Of a DNA stretch of 64,000 nucleotides, positions 1-11,115 are shown one piece after another. This stretch comes from Serinus canaria (taxonomy: Eukaryota; Chordata; Aves; Passeriformes; Fringillidae), in contig NC_066313.1 in assembly GCF_022539315.1 (NCBI RefSeq), forward strand, positions 67,893,934 to 67,957,933, read 5' to 3'. Position 1 is the stretch's first letter. Every line of letters starts with the position of its first letter. The notes below the pieces were generated by a model, which was given only the letters and a program-made list of their open reading frames with translations, did no database searches and was not told where the DNA came from. Both the position numbers and the translations under genes were made by a program.

Positions 1-2099
1 TACTGGTTTTATATTAAATTCAGAACAAGCACTCCAAAAATTTAAAGTAATACTAGAAGTTCAATTTTTTTCTTTACTTTTAGGTGGCTGTGAGGCAAAA
101 GAGCATTTTCATATATGCAGGTATTGTAACAAAGATGAGTGTATTCACTTGAATAAATAAAGAGCTAACCTAGTATTTGTTCATTCCTCGAATTAAAGTC
201 CTGTTGATATTTGGAAATGTCATAACATTTTCATGTTTTCAAACCTGTATATTGTCTGATCTTGACTTCTGCTTTGGTATTATCAGATGAGAATACTGTG
301 AAAGAATCTGAGTTAAACTCTGTGCTTCTATACCCTGAAATAAACCTGGTTTTGTCCAAAAAGGTACAAATAGAATTAAGCAACAAAAATTTTGGGTTAT
401 TATTTCCAACATACAGCAATTCCAACTGTATAGCAAGATGGATGCCAGAGCTTTCAAAATTTTATTTGGAAAAACAGAGCCATCAGACAAGTCAAGGCAC
501 TTGCCTGGGAAATTTTGCTCATGCCTGTCAGTCTCAGCCAAGTAGGCATGTGTATGAAGTTGACTTTTTTAATCCTATACAATCTACTTGAAATGCTAAG
601 GATACCCTTTCCTTTCTCTTTAAATAAAAATATTGTCCATATTGTATATAAAAAAGTTTCTAATACTAGCTACTATTGAAAACCCTTTCAATTTGTTAAA
701 TTTGTATTTTAGATTAAAATCTATTCATTGGAAAAAATTTAATTCTTCATCTCAAGACACATTTTCATACCTAAGGCACGAAAAAAAATAATTTTAGTTG
801 AAGTTTTTCCATCCTATTAAATGAAAAACAAAAAGATCTTGATTATTATTTCTTTGAGAAAAAAATGAAAGCATATAGTAAAAAGAGCCACACACAATCC
901 ATCAAAACCCAATAAACTTACCTCTCTCTCCCCCAAGTTATTAGGAAGAACAGGTTCTGATTAAGTCATTCAGTACGAGCTCCACCAGTGCTTTTACAAA
1001 TCTTGTTTGCAGTGTAGATGAGAGTTATGGTGGGCCAAAAGTGCCAGTCTGGTGCTTTAATCATAGTGTCAATCATAGTTTTATCAAGTTAAATGCCAAA
1101 CTTTCTTTCCTGGGCTAGCTGCAAAACTGGCTCCTACTTTATATTAGGTTTGAAAACTAGATAGGCTTTGAATTGAGGATGCTTTTCATATACCCAGTTT
1201 TTGGGGGTGCTCGTAGGTTTTTTGTTTGTTTTGGAAGCAAGAAGAAAGCAATACAAACTCACACCTATTTTATTTTAGACCTATGCTCTAAAATCAAGTC
1301 CTATTTGGTCTAGAGTAAAAATTTTCCCACTTTTAATTCTATTTGATTTTTTTTTTTTTTTTACAAAATTGTAACCAATTAGAATTATCATCTTAATACT
1401 AGCCCAAGGGGTTGGACACCTGAATCTTTACAATTGGGATTTACCATCAGACTTCTGTAGTTTAAAAATTTGTTTTCATGGGAAACACATGGCTTTTGGA
1501 AGGGAACTCTCAATTTGTTTTATAATACTGAGCCAAGACTAAACATAAGAAAGATAACAAAACCAAATTCTTTGGCTTTGTGCCATTATTTCTGAGCTAT
1601 GAGGAAGTGCAACCATTTACTGCCAAGTTTAAAGGAGGAGAAAGAACAAATGTATTTATCAGCCTCAAGCAGAAATAAGCTGGAGGGTTTTGCATCATTA
1701 TATTAATTTCTGGATGAAAATCCACAATAATAAAATTTGAAAACATAATGGAGCTGACACAAATTGCATCTGAAATATTTACTTTGGACAAATGAAATAT
1801 AATGGCTACTAAAAGACAAAGTGAATTTGTACATTGCGTCTGTCACCAACTTCAAGAAAGGGATTTTTCAGTGCAAGGGGTTTGCTTTTTTTTTTGTCTC
1901 AAATAGGCATTGATCTGCATTTGATTTTTACCCCTAATTCTGTACAGATGTCATTGCTTTTTTTCAGATTTCCCAGAGAAACTGTGCTGCTACAAATGGA
2001 AGGAAAAAGATGAAAAATATGAATAATTAATTTTTTGTGCAAAGGAGAATTTATCCTTGCCTGCTCATTATGAAGACTCTGAAAGAGATTCACCTTTTT
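1..2099. other. Unique AT-rich DNA, no gene seen
   Basis: I see no coding exon, RNA gene or recognisable mobile element here. There are short homopolymer runs, including a T run near 1350-1363. The open frame at 262-591 on the plus strand (109 codons) has no recognisable motif and overlaps a similar frame on the other strand, as chance frames in AT-rich DNA do. Confidence 0.6.
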
Positions 2100-2177
2100 G
2101 CTCCCACATGTGCTTCTCACAGAAGGCACCCTTGAAACCCTGCTGCTACCAAAACCTTGCCATGCAATCCCAATACA
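2100..2177 (-). mobile_element. 5' end fragment of an avian ERV LTR
   Basis: Read on the minus strand the piece begins TGTATTGGGATTGCATGGC and continues through an AAGGTTTTGGTAGCAG-like stretch. This is the same 5' terminus as the larger LTR that ends at 32623. Only the first 75 or so bases are kept and the rest of the LTR is gone. The terminal TG at 2177 supports the boundary; the inner edge is approximate. No retroviral coding sequence is attached. Confidence 0.6.
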
Positions 2178-2238
2178 ACAGAAATTAACCATTTAGAGGG
2201 TCATGTGAATAATTAGTCTAGGACAGCAGCAAGCTGGA

Positions 2239-2424
2239 TTAAAGATTTTGGAGGATTTCACTGCAATGAATAGGCCTTGACTCTGTGTTAACACTGCTCA
2301 GCAATACCAAAAACATCTCTGTAATCATCACTGCATTCAGCACAAACCCAAAACAAAGACCCTTATTAGCCACACTGTAGACACTGTGAAGAAAATTAAC
2401 TCCACCCCAGGCAAAACTGCTACA
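2239..2424 (-). mobile_element. 5' end fragment of an ERVL-like LTR
   Basis: On the minus strand the fragment starts TGTAGCAGTTTTGCC at 2424 and passes through GAGTTAATTTTCTTC and TGCTGAGCAGTGTT-like blocks. These blocks are shared with the LTRs at 6609-7185 and 37290-37793 in this window, and are the 5' part of a common avian ERVL-type LTR as I remember it. The 3' part, including the TATA and polyadenylation region, is missing. It lies about 60 bp from a fragment of a different LTR family in the same orientation. Confidence 0.6.
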
Positions 2425-2949
2425 GTGCTTTACAAGAGCATCCCATGACTTCAATGGCATTGTTGCAGTGATTTAAATGGATAATGCAGGTTTGTTTTAT
2501 GAAGCAACCTTTGAGGTCTTCAGACTCCTGTTGCTTAACCTCCCTTTTGTATTCCTCAGTTGAATAAAAAAACCCCAAAAATAAACAAAAAACAACCAAA
2601 TGAAATCCAACCAACAAATAAACAAGACATCTGAATCTCTTTCTTGGCTTAAAATTACACTGCAGTCAGTGTTTCTCTGGCTTCTACCACGTAAGAACAA
2701 TACAGTATTGTCCTATGTTTGCACTCAGCTATTAGTCACTATGTGGTGAGATCTGCTAAATTAAATGTTAAATAGAATACTTTCAATAGCAGAGTTTTTT
2801 GACAGAACCTGGTATAAAACCAGTACCTAGTAGAAGATTTTAAGTAGTGTAAGTGGAGATAACTCTTTTCAAAAGAGGGGTGACAATCAGGTGCTGTGGG
2901 GCAGCAAGAGCCACCTCCTATCTTGCTTAAGTTGCAGCCACAGAAACAT

Positions 2950-2995
2950 TGCTTCTTAAACACCTAGTTTAAGAATGCTTCTTAAACACCTAGTT
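2950..2995. repeat. Short tandem duplication (two 20-bp copies)
   Basis: The 20 bases at 2950-2969 recur exactly at 2976-2995, separated by 6 bp, giving a 26-bp periodicity. It is most simply a slippage duplication. It is not part of a larger array. Confidence 0.85.
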
Positions 2996-3878
2996 CTGTC
3001 AGGAACATCAGTAAAATGAATAAGATACCTCTGAAATGGATCATGAATGCAGCTTAATGGTATGCAGGAAGACCTAAGACCTTTGCTACTGTTAAAAGCA
3101 TCTGTAGGTGCATGCAGCTGCTTATAGTGGTTATTATACAAAACTTCATGACAATCAGCAGTACTGCTAGCAGAGCAAAACCTAAACTACAAAAAAAGCT
3201 ACTTTTTTAGCAGATTGACCTTTCAGTCATCCTAGCAGAATTGATGCTTTCATTTCTTTTGGGGGGGTGGTTAATTTTGGGGGCAGTCTTTTGGTAATTC
3301 TATTGAAATGTAATCATCAGATTATCATATGAACCAAGGAATATTAGATTGAAAAATAAATATATTTATAAAGAAATATATTTTAAAGAATATTTTTTTA
3401 AAATGATAAATTATAAAGAAAATGCAGAAAACAATTGAGGTATGAGCCTTTGAGACAATGGATTAATTAGAATGGCATTTATTTAATCTGTGGAGTGGTA
3501 GAGAAGAGAGGGGAAATGAGGGGAGGGAAAGAAGAAGAGGAAGAGGGATGGGAAGGCCATGCCTAAGTTCAAGTCTGCATGTCAGAAAATACAGAGAATT
3601 TATATATAATTATGCATATTAGGAATAAAATAATTAGCTCTATAGTCACCTTTTTTCTCATTTTTAATGAATGCACATAGACACAAACAAAACTTTAAAG
3701 AAAAGGGATATGAATGAGGAAAATAGGAAAATACCACTGATCTAGAGCAATTGCTGCTGAGAGCCCTTGGTCTGACAGGTAGTTCATCAGATGGTATCTG
3801 GCTCATTTCTCCAGTCTGTATTATGACATGGCTGAACTTTCTGGGTCTGAGCAAAACCTGTTGGGTCTTTTATTCTCT

Positions 3879-3910
3879 TTTTTTTGTTTTTTTTTTTTTT
3901 TTTTTTTTTG
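3879..3910 (+). repeat. T-rich homopolymer tract
   Basis: Runs of T interrupted by single G residues, the longest over 20 T. It could be a slippage-grown tract or the A-rich tail of a minus-strand insertion, but no element is recognisable next to it. Confidence 0.75.
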
Positions 3911-6608
3911 GTTTTTATTTCAGTAAAGTATCACAAGCTGGTAAAAAGGAGACAGAAGAAAAATGGCCCTTTTCTCCTATATGACATTTACTCTATAAGA
4001 AAAGACAACAGTAGAACTCAGTGTTTCTTACGCTTATGATTAGTTGAGCAGTTTCAAGTTGTTCCCACTCATCAGCCAAGGTCAAGACATAGCAGTAAGC
4101 CTAGTGGTGCACAAAGAGGGTCCCAAGTAAGCCAAGACATCCACTTTTCAATCCTCCTGAAATTTTCCCATCTTCACTTTTTCCTTTTTATGAGAGTTTT
4201 CAAATTCATGAGAAAGAGGTCTTATTATTTGATCCAATGTAGATCCTACTTTTCATACCTTAAGTTTCAGAGGTTTTATTTTTTAAGAGCAATCTAGATA
4301 GAGAAGCTAGAGATACAATTAATATTAATATTATGATTTTAAATTAATATATGCTGCTTCTAGCTCTGGCTCTCATCTGAAACATTGAGATGCATTCCCA
4401 ATTTTGCTGCCTGTGTTTTCTTTTTTTGCAGCTTTCTCTTCACCTCTTTTCATTATATTTTCTTGGGATATTTTAAAAATTTCCCCTTTTTTGTGCATGG
4501 TCCTTTTTGCAGACTGAGTCTTCATAATTGCAGTACAGTGAAATATATTCTTTATCTCTCTGTGAAAGCAAGGCACTAATAAAGTTTCATGTTCTGTCCT
4601 TCCACACATAAACTGAAATCTAATTCATTGCTTAGCTAGCTTTCAGTGATTTCTAACCTTAGATTTCATCCTAAATTTTTTGGACCTCCTCCTAAATTTG
4701 CTCAGTGCTTAAACGATGGGTTCCAGGAATTAGCAAGGTAAACTACTACTGTGTGAGAATTCCAGCTGTGCATGCTATTTGAGAAAGCTTGTAATTACAG
4801 TAAGCCTAAATGATGAATCAGTAATAGTCAGAAGAACAAAGACACCATTTCAAAAACTGTGTTACTTTGAGCTGTCATCTAATTTTTACAGAACAGAATA
4901 AATTTCTCCTACTAACCACACACTCCTGGTAAGTCTTGAACTCTTCTGCAGCTCATCATGGAGTTTACTGATCAGGACTTTCATCTCAGTGCTATGCTTA
5001 GAGTTTAGACATGATATGGGGATTCGGTTGCTGCCTTCTGCAAGTCCATTAGTGAAGGACTAATGGAAAAGTCCCATGATACTTCCTTTACAAGAAAAAT
5101 AGGAGGCATGAAAAGACAGATGATGATCCCACTTTAGACAGCTGGTCTTGCCAAGACATGCAAGATAATTGAGGTGTGGGAATTGATAGATTCACATTAT
5201 ATTTAATTATGTTTAAGAAACCCATATCTCATAAAAATATTTTAATGGAGATCAGAGAGCGTAACCATCTGTTTTAAGAGGCTGTTTCTATCTGTGCCTT
5301 GGGTGAGCAGCTTCTCAATCCTAAACAATAGCTTCTAGAGCCAGAGTGTAAAAGGTAGAATCTGAAGGAACTCAGAAGACATTGACAAAAAGACATTAAT
5401 ATACTCTGAGGATACTGTAGCATGAAAAATTGTTTAAGAATTCCTGTTCTGTGGGATTGCCAGCTCTCTGTGTTACCTACTGTCTGCCTAAGAGCAAGCA
5501 GCAGCAGCTGCTAGCAGAGATGTAGTGTGGGAATGGTAGCAGAGGGAGAGCAGGACAAGAAATTCATGCTGTTGTAGCAAAACTTCACAATGACAATATT
5601 CAAGTGTCAACACAGGAGAAAGCAAGTAACCAGCTGGCCTCAGAATTGCCTCACCAAAGGATAAGATTGTTAATAATAGATTATGTCTTGGGAATTAAAT
5701 ATGTTCTGTTACCTTGTCTGTCAGCCTTTGAATATTTTCTTTCCCTCCTTCATGAAATATTGTTTGCTTAAATAACGGATGTCTGTTTGCAGCAGAAGAA
5801 AAACAATCTTCACAATGTAGAGTTTAATGCTCTGATGTCTTTGGGTGGAGTCCTGAACCAGTGCTTTATCAGCTATTCAAATTTCATGAATATTGTCCTG
5901 CTTACTGCCAATCAGGTATTGGCAGAAAGGTTACAATTACTTGGTATGCAAAAAAGGGATGAAGCTGATTTTTTTTCCATTCTATTTATTTGCAAAGATT
6001 TTTTTATTATTAATACACTAACAAAAAAGGCTTCTGGTGAAAATAACAAACTGGCAGGGATGTGAGAAGAAGGTGTAATATAAAAGTGTGTAAATACAAA
6101 AAAATGTAAATAAAAAAATTAAATATTATGCTAATTAAATGAGAAACAGAATACTTTCAGCAACTGCTTGCTCCCTATTGTTGTAGAAAATGATAGTAGT
6201 GATTGGAATTGAAAGGAGGAAGATGCTGTAAATGAAAAGACACACAGGTGGTAAAATGATTAATGTTGCATCTAAACAGTACAGGTGTCTGGCATTTCTT
6301 GAGATGCCCAAGAAATAAATGGGATATATATTCTCCTTGACAGGAAGAGGAAAAGTTTGTGCTTGATTCTCCATCTCAACCAATGAAGTGTTGAATGAAC
6401 TGTTCTGTTGATTTATTGTAGTGGTATCAGCTAACACTGTTATTGAAAAATTTCCCTTGGTATTTTCTGTATGAGCCACTGTTTCACATATTTCCTCTCT
6501 AACCATAACCATTTAAATTTAGAATACACTGCATTCAATCTGGTAAAGCAGATGGACATGAGAGATACTCTGATATAGCTAACTCTGCTCTGTCTCTGTC
6601 TCTCACAT

Positions 6609-7185
6609 TGTGCTTTAACCCCAGCTGGCAACCAAGCACCACCCAGCCCCTCATTCACCCTCCCCATGCTGAGCAGGATGGTGGAGAGAAGCAGAAGGAT
6701 AAAAGTGAGAAAACCTGTGGGTTGAAATAAAGACAGTTTAATAGGTAAAGGAAAATGCACACACACACACAAGCAAAATAAAGCAAGGAATTAATTTACT
6801 ACTTCCCATGGGCAGGCAGGTGTTCAGCCAGCTCCAGGAGAACAGGGTCCCATCATGCATAATTGTGACTTGGGGAAACAAAGCCGTCGTTCCCAACACC
6901 CCTCCTTCCTACTTCTGTCAGCTCTATATGATGAGCATGATGCCATATGGTATGGAATATACCTTTGGTCACCTGGGGGCAGCTGTCCCAGCTGTGTCCC
7001 CTCACAGCTCCCTGTGCACTCCCAGCCTCGCTGCTGACAGGGAGGAATGAAAAACAGAAAAGGCCTTGACTCCATGTACAAAGCACTGCTCAGCAATGAC
7101 CAACTAATCTCTATTTAATTGATGTTTTGTTCAACACAAGCACAAAATATAAACCTGTGAATTATATTACACCTACAGTAGCCAA
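6609..7185 (-). mobile_element. Solo ERVL-like LTR, minus strand
   Basis: Read on the minus strand the left edge at 6609 is the 3' LTR end (a GGGGTTAAAGCACA-like terminus, related to the usual GGTTAAACCACGACA end of this family). Inward come a region equivalent to CTGTCTTTATTTCAACCC, the block over the usual TATA/CATCATGCTCA segment, and the TGCTGAGCAGTG 5' block near 7085-7100. The outermost 5' 50 bases are too diverged to place, so the right edge is approximate. A short CA repeat (about 6757-6770) has grown inside it. No internal retroviral genes flank it, so it is a solo LTR or a relic. The open frames on both strands between 6808 and 7096 are by-products of this GC-richer repeat. Confidence 0.7.
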
Positions 7186-7882
7186 AATCAGCACACATGT
7201 AAAGCAAAATATGAATCCAAAGCTTGCATATTTTCTTATAATTTGTTTTTGTAATTATTTGATTTAGAAGACCTTGATCTTGTTCCTCTGCTCTAGATCT
7301 ACACATGCATCAATATATATTTAAATTTTAGTACAGACCATTGTCCTCTTCCAATGACTTACTCACCTGAAGGGTTTTGCTTCTGTAGTTGTTTCATCAT
7401 GAATGGTCTGGAACTCAGTCACTTGGGAATTCTGCTATGGGAAGTTAATTTCCACCACACTTTCTAAAAATTTATATACTTGAAATAAATTGCATCACTT
7501 CTTTGTTTTACTAGGCCATTTTTGAAAAACAAAAAAGCAAACTATTATTACAAAATTATTATCTGATGTACAGTGCCATGAAATTTCACTGAGCAATAAG
7601 GTAATTTACAGATGTAGATATATGTTAAACCTGCCATCCATTCATATTGTTGTAGACTCACAAAAGGTGTGCATTTCCATTTTTCTAGTCAACAACAGAG
7701 AAAATTAATTTTTGTTAAGAATATTTTTATGTGAAAATAAGTTGAAGTCTTGGAATAATTTATGAACCTGTCCTCATACATCTGCTAATGTAATTGTCAT
7801 TTGCCTGTGTAGTAGACAAATATTTCAGAGTATTAGTATTTCAAACAAAAGTTATTTGTATTAGGTTTGGTATTTTGTCGTG

Positions 7883-7912
7883 AGTTTGTTTGTTTGTTTG
7901 TTTGTTTGTTTT
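7883..7912. repeat. (TTTG)n microsatellite
   Basis: About six to seven consecutive TTTG units, read directly. It lies about 80 bp before the GGAA array. Confidence 0.9.
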
Positions 7913-7993
7913 TCTAATAAGACATCTGCTCTCTTTTTTGAGAAATCTTTAATATGGAATGTAATTCAGAGAGTTGGGAGCTCATTTACGTGT

Positions 7994-8053
7994 GGAAGGA
8001 AGGAAGGAAGGAAGGAAGGAAGGAAGGAAGGAAGGAAGGAAGGAAGGAAGGAA
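7994..8053. repeat. (GGAA)n microsatellite
   Basis: About fifteen uninterrupted GGAA units, a pure purine run on the plus strand. GGAA is the core of ETS-family binding sites, and long GGAA arrays can bind ETS proteins. That is general knowledge and says nothing about activity here. A reciprocal TTCC array lies 16 kb downstream. Confidence 0.95.
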
Positions 8054-10499
8054 ACCATCTATTAGGATTTTGCTCAGAAAGGTATATTGTTTCTTTTTCT
8101 CAGAACCTACCAGAATCTTCTGGAAAAAAGTTGTTGAAATGCTTCATTTTAACACTTTGCTATGGAAAAAAAAAGGAAAACAATTAAAAAATGAGAAAGT
8201 TTGTTTTTATCAAGAAAATTAATTGAGTAATTGATTTTAGGCACATTTGATGAAATAGATGTGTTCTTGCAAAACAGTATGTTAATCTAATTATTATTTT
8301 CCAAAGAGAAATCTCTCCACATAGACATTTTAAATTACTTATTTTACTAATATTTAATACTATTTTTAAATTATTTTGAGTGTATAATGGTTTCTATGTT
8401 TGCCAATATAACAAATGCACTCTCCAGATAAAACCTTTTTCTCTAACATGCATTGAAATAAAAGGTTAATTGATAATGTTAATTAATTTTAATGTAATAC
8501 CAATTCCTTTTTATTTAAAAAGGATCTCTACCACTGCTCAATTTTTGAAGTTGCACACCACATACACCCTGTTTACAGCAGTCCTGTGAAATACCTCTTA
8601 GTTTTATTTATTCATAAGGTTGATGAAATTTCCATCCTGCTATATTATATAATCTCTAAGTAGGAAGCTCTTCATCACATTGCTATTGTACGTCTGATTA
8701 CGTCCTATAATTAAAAATCTTTAAATATAATGATTGACAAAGGAAACCTGTTGTGAGAAAATGACAGATGCCAGCAGGGCTTTCAATCAATATAATTGCA
8801 AAAGTTTAGTGCACAGTCCTTTCTAGAATTACCATTTCCTGACTTTGATATTTGCTATTGGTCCCCTTTCATTACTCTATCCCCCAACAGCAACCACATA
8901 CCTCGATACTGTCTTGTCCCACTTTTTTCTTGACAATTATCCTGGCTGTTTCATGCTAGTTGTAAAGTAAACTGAATCACTGCCTCTGTACTCCAGCCTT
9001 CTTCCAATCTACTGAGCAGATGGCTTCACTACAGCTTTGTCTAACATTTTCAGTTTAAACCCCAAACATTTTGGAAAACAAGGCTAACTTTTTAGCTACA
9101 CTCTTTTTTCCTTTTTTATTTTCCTTTTTCTTCTCTGATTTTTGGACTCAAAACTAGCATAAACCAGTATATTTCTGTTTATACTTTATTAAATTTGATT
9201 GAACTCATAGTTACAGCTCTTTTTCTTAGGAGTTTTCCTTTCATATGCGGGGGAAGGTAAAGTTTACCTATTGACACAAAAAACAAGTGCAGTTTTGGTG
9301 ATTCTCTGATGCCACCAACTCTGTAGAAATCTGACTTTTAAAAAAATTAGCTAATTAATGTATTCGATACTAAACCAAATCCAGGTTCAGTCGCAGGCTT
9401 TTTGAGAGATTTGAGCAAAGTCACATAGTCACAGATTCATCTTAGCCAGCTTTATGCTCTCATTATCCTTGTGCTTGTGATTGCAGTCTCCTGTCATAGT
9501 CCACACAGAGAGACCAGTTCTTCAAAGAGAGATAAAATTGGCTTAGGAAGTTTCTGAAAGTTTGTCTAGACTGCATAATTTCTGAACGTATTCTCAAACC
9601 TTATGGTGACCTGCAAGATATGCTGTTTGACTGTATAGAGCAGTCTTTAGCTAAGTAATAAATGCACACTCTATGCTTGTGCATCCTTCTCATATCAAAT
9701 CCAAAACATAACACTGTACCAGTTACTAAGAAGAAATTCAACTCTATTACAGTGGAAAACAGAAAAATCTAGGAGTTATATGATATAAATTATATGAGCA
9801 TTTAGGTGTTGACAAGATACTAATAAGACAACTACTTAAGACTGTTGCAGTAATTTTTCATAGTAATATTTCTGGACAGCTGCAGGGAATTGATGAGCTA
9901 GTATCCTCTTTGTATAAAATATTTAGATGTCAGTTAGTTTTTAATGATTATTGCAAGATAGTCACTGTAAAATGACCTATACAAATATGACCAAATCTTA
10001 GTGCTATTACCCACACATCAGGGATAACACAATGGGAATCATAAACCCTCCATCATACATTTCACTTCAGTGTTTTCTAGAATTTACTCCATTAACTACA
10101 AACACAGATCTTAAGCATGACTTTATGGGACTGAAGTGAAGACTTATATATTTTTCTTATTATCCTTTCACTGTAAATAATAGATTGAGGAAACTCTTTA
10201 GGCCTGGCATTCAGGGACAATAATTTACTTAATCACCCTCTCAATAATCAACAAAGCTTGTCTTCTGAACCATTAAAAAAAATCAAATCAACAGATAGGA
10301 ACCTGAATATTAGACAACAAGATCTGTAGCCTAAAACATTTTAATGAATCTTTTTTCTAAAAAAAGATGGTTTCAGAAAGATGGCACATTTGTTTATGTT
10401 ATGAAAGGGTTTGGCATGAGCTGAGCATGGGTTTGAGTGAGATATGGTGTCTTTGCCGTTTTTCCTAAACTAGACAGTAATACTAAATAATTCTTTACT

Positions 10500-11115
10500 A
10501 GATTTATTGGTGTCAATGGGAAGACATTATCCTGCAGGTGTGGCAGAGGGAACACGAAGATCAGAGCCCAAGACAGAGAAGGTGCTCCCTGACACAGGAG
10601 ATACTGCAGGCAATGGAGAACATGAGCTAGAGGAGATTTTTTTCCTGACATGATCTGTAGCATGTGTGAGAACCCTCTATGAAGCAGATATTTTTTTTCC
10701 TAAAGGACTGCAGCTCATGGAGAAGGAGGGGAAAAGTGTGAGGAGAAAGGAGAAACAGAGAGGAGCTGCTATGGACTGACTACAACCCCCATTTCTTATT
10801 CCCTGCAGTGATCAAGATGAGAATAGAAGAATCAGAAGCAAAGAACTGAAGCTGAGGTTAGAAAAGAGTGAAGGAAAGAATTTTATTTTTTACTGTTTCC
10901 CATGACTAAAATTAGTAATTGTATTTTTCTTTTAATTGCTAAGATATTATATTAATATTCCCCTAGTAGAGTCTATTTTGCCTGCAGTGTCAAATTGGTA
11001 ATCTCCCCATCATTAAATCTGTGACCTTTTCCTTCTTTTTTTCTTATTTTCTCCTGCTGTCCTGCTAGGGGAAGGCGTGAGTAAGCAGTTGTGTGGGCAT
11101 TTGGTATATAATGGA
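10500..11115 (+). mobile_element. Degenerate avian ERV LTR, plus strand
   Basis: This is a plus-strand relative of the 1.2-kb LTR at 31417-32623. Recognisable blocks in order are: a GTGTGAGGAGAAAGGAG stretch near 10737; CTGACTACAACCCCCATT near 10777; a region matching the polyadenylation-side CTCATTATCC/AATTGG segment; and CTCCTGCTGTCCTGCTAGGGGAAGG near 11050, followed by a decayed GGTCAACCCACCACA-like end around 11100-11115. The 5' half is truncated or unrecognisable and both edges are approximate. I found no internal viral sequence. Confidence 0.6.

Larger units (their letters stand above)
2425..6608. other. Unique AT-rich DNA, no gene seen
   Basis: No supported gene. Contents noted: a 20-bp direct duplication at 2950-2969 and 2976-2995; a purine-rich GA stretch at about 3494-3555; a T-rich tract at 3879-3910. 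The minus-strand open frame 6135-6512 (125 codons) is unassigned and is discussed under findings. Confidence 0.55.
7186..10499. other. Unique AT-rich DNA with microsatellites, no gene seen
   Basis: Apart from the TTTG and GGAA repeats listed separately I recognise no gene or mobile element. Open frames across 7880-8222 are the GGAA repeat read as Lys-Glu-Gly-Arg and its flanks. Confidence 0.6.

Noticed and set aside
6808..7096. Cluster of overlapping frames on both strands
   Set aside because: Inside the minus-strand ERVL-like LTR at 6609-7185; non-coding repeat sequence.
7880..8222. Lys-Glu-Gly-Arg repeat frames
   Set aside because: Translation of the GGAA microsatellite in three frames.
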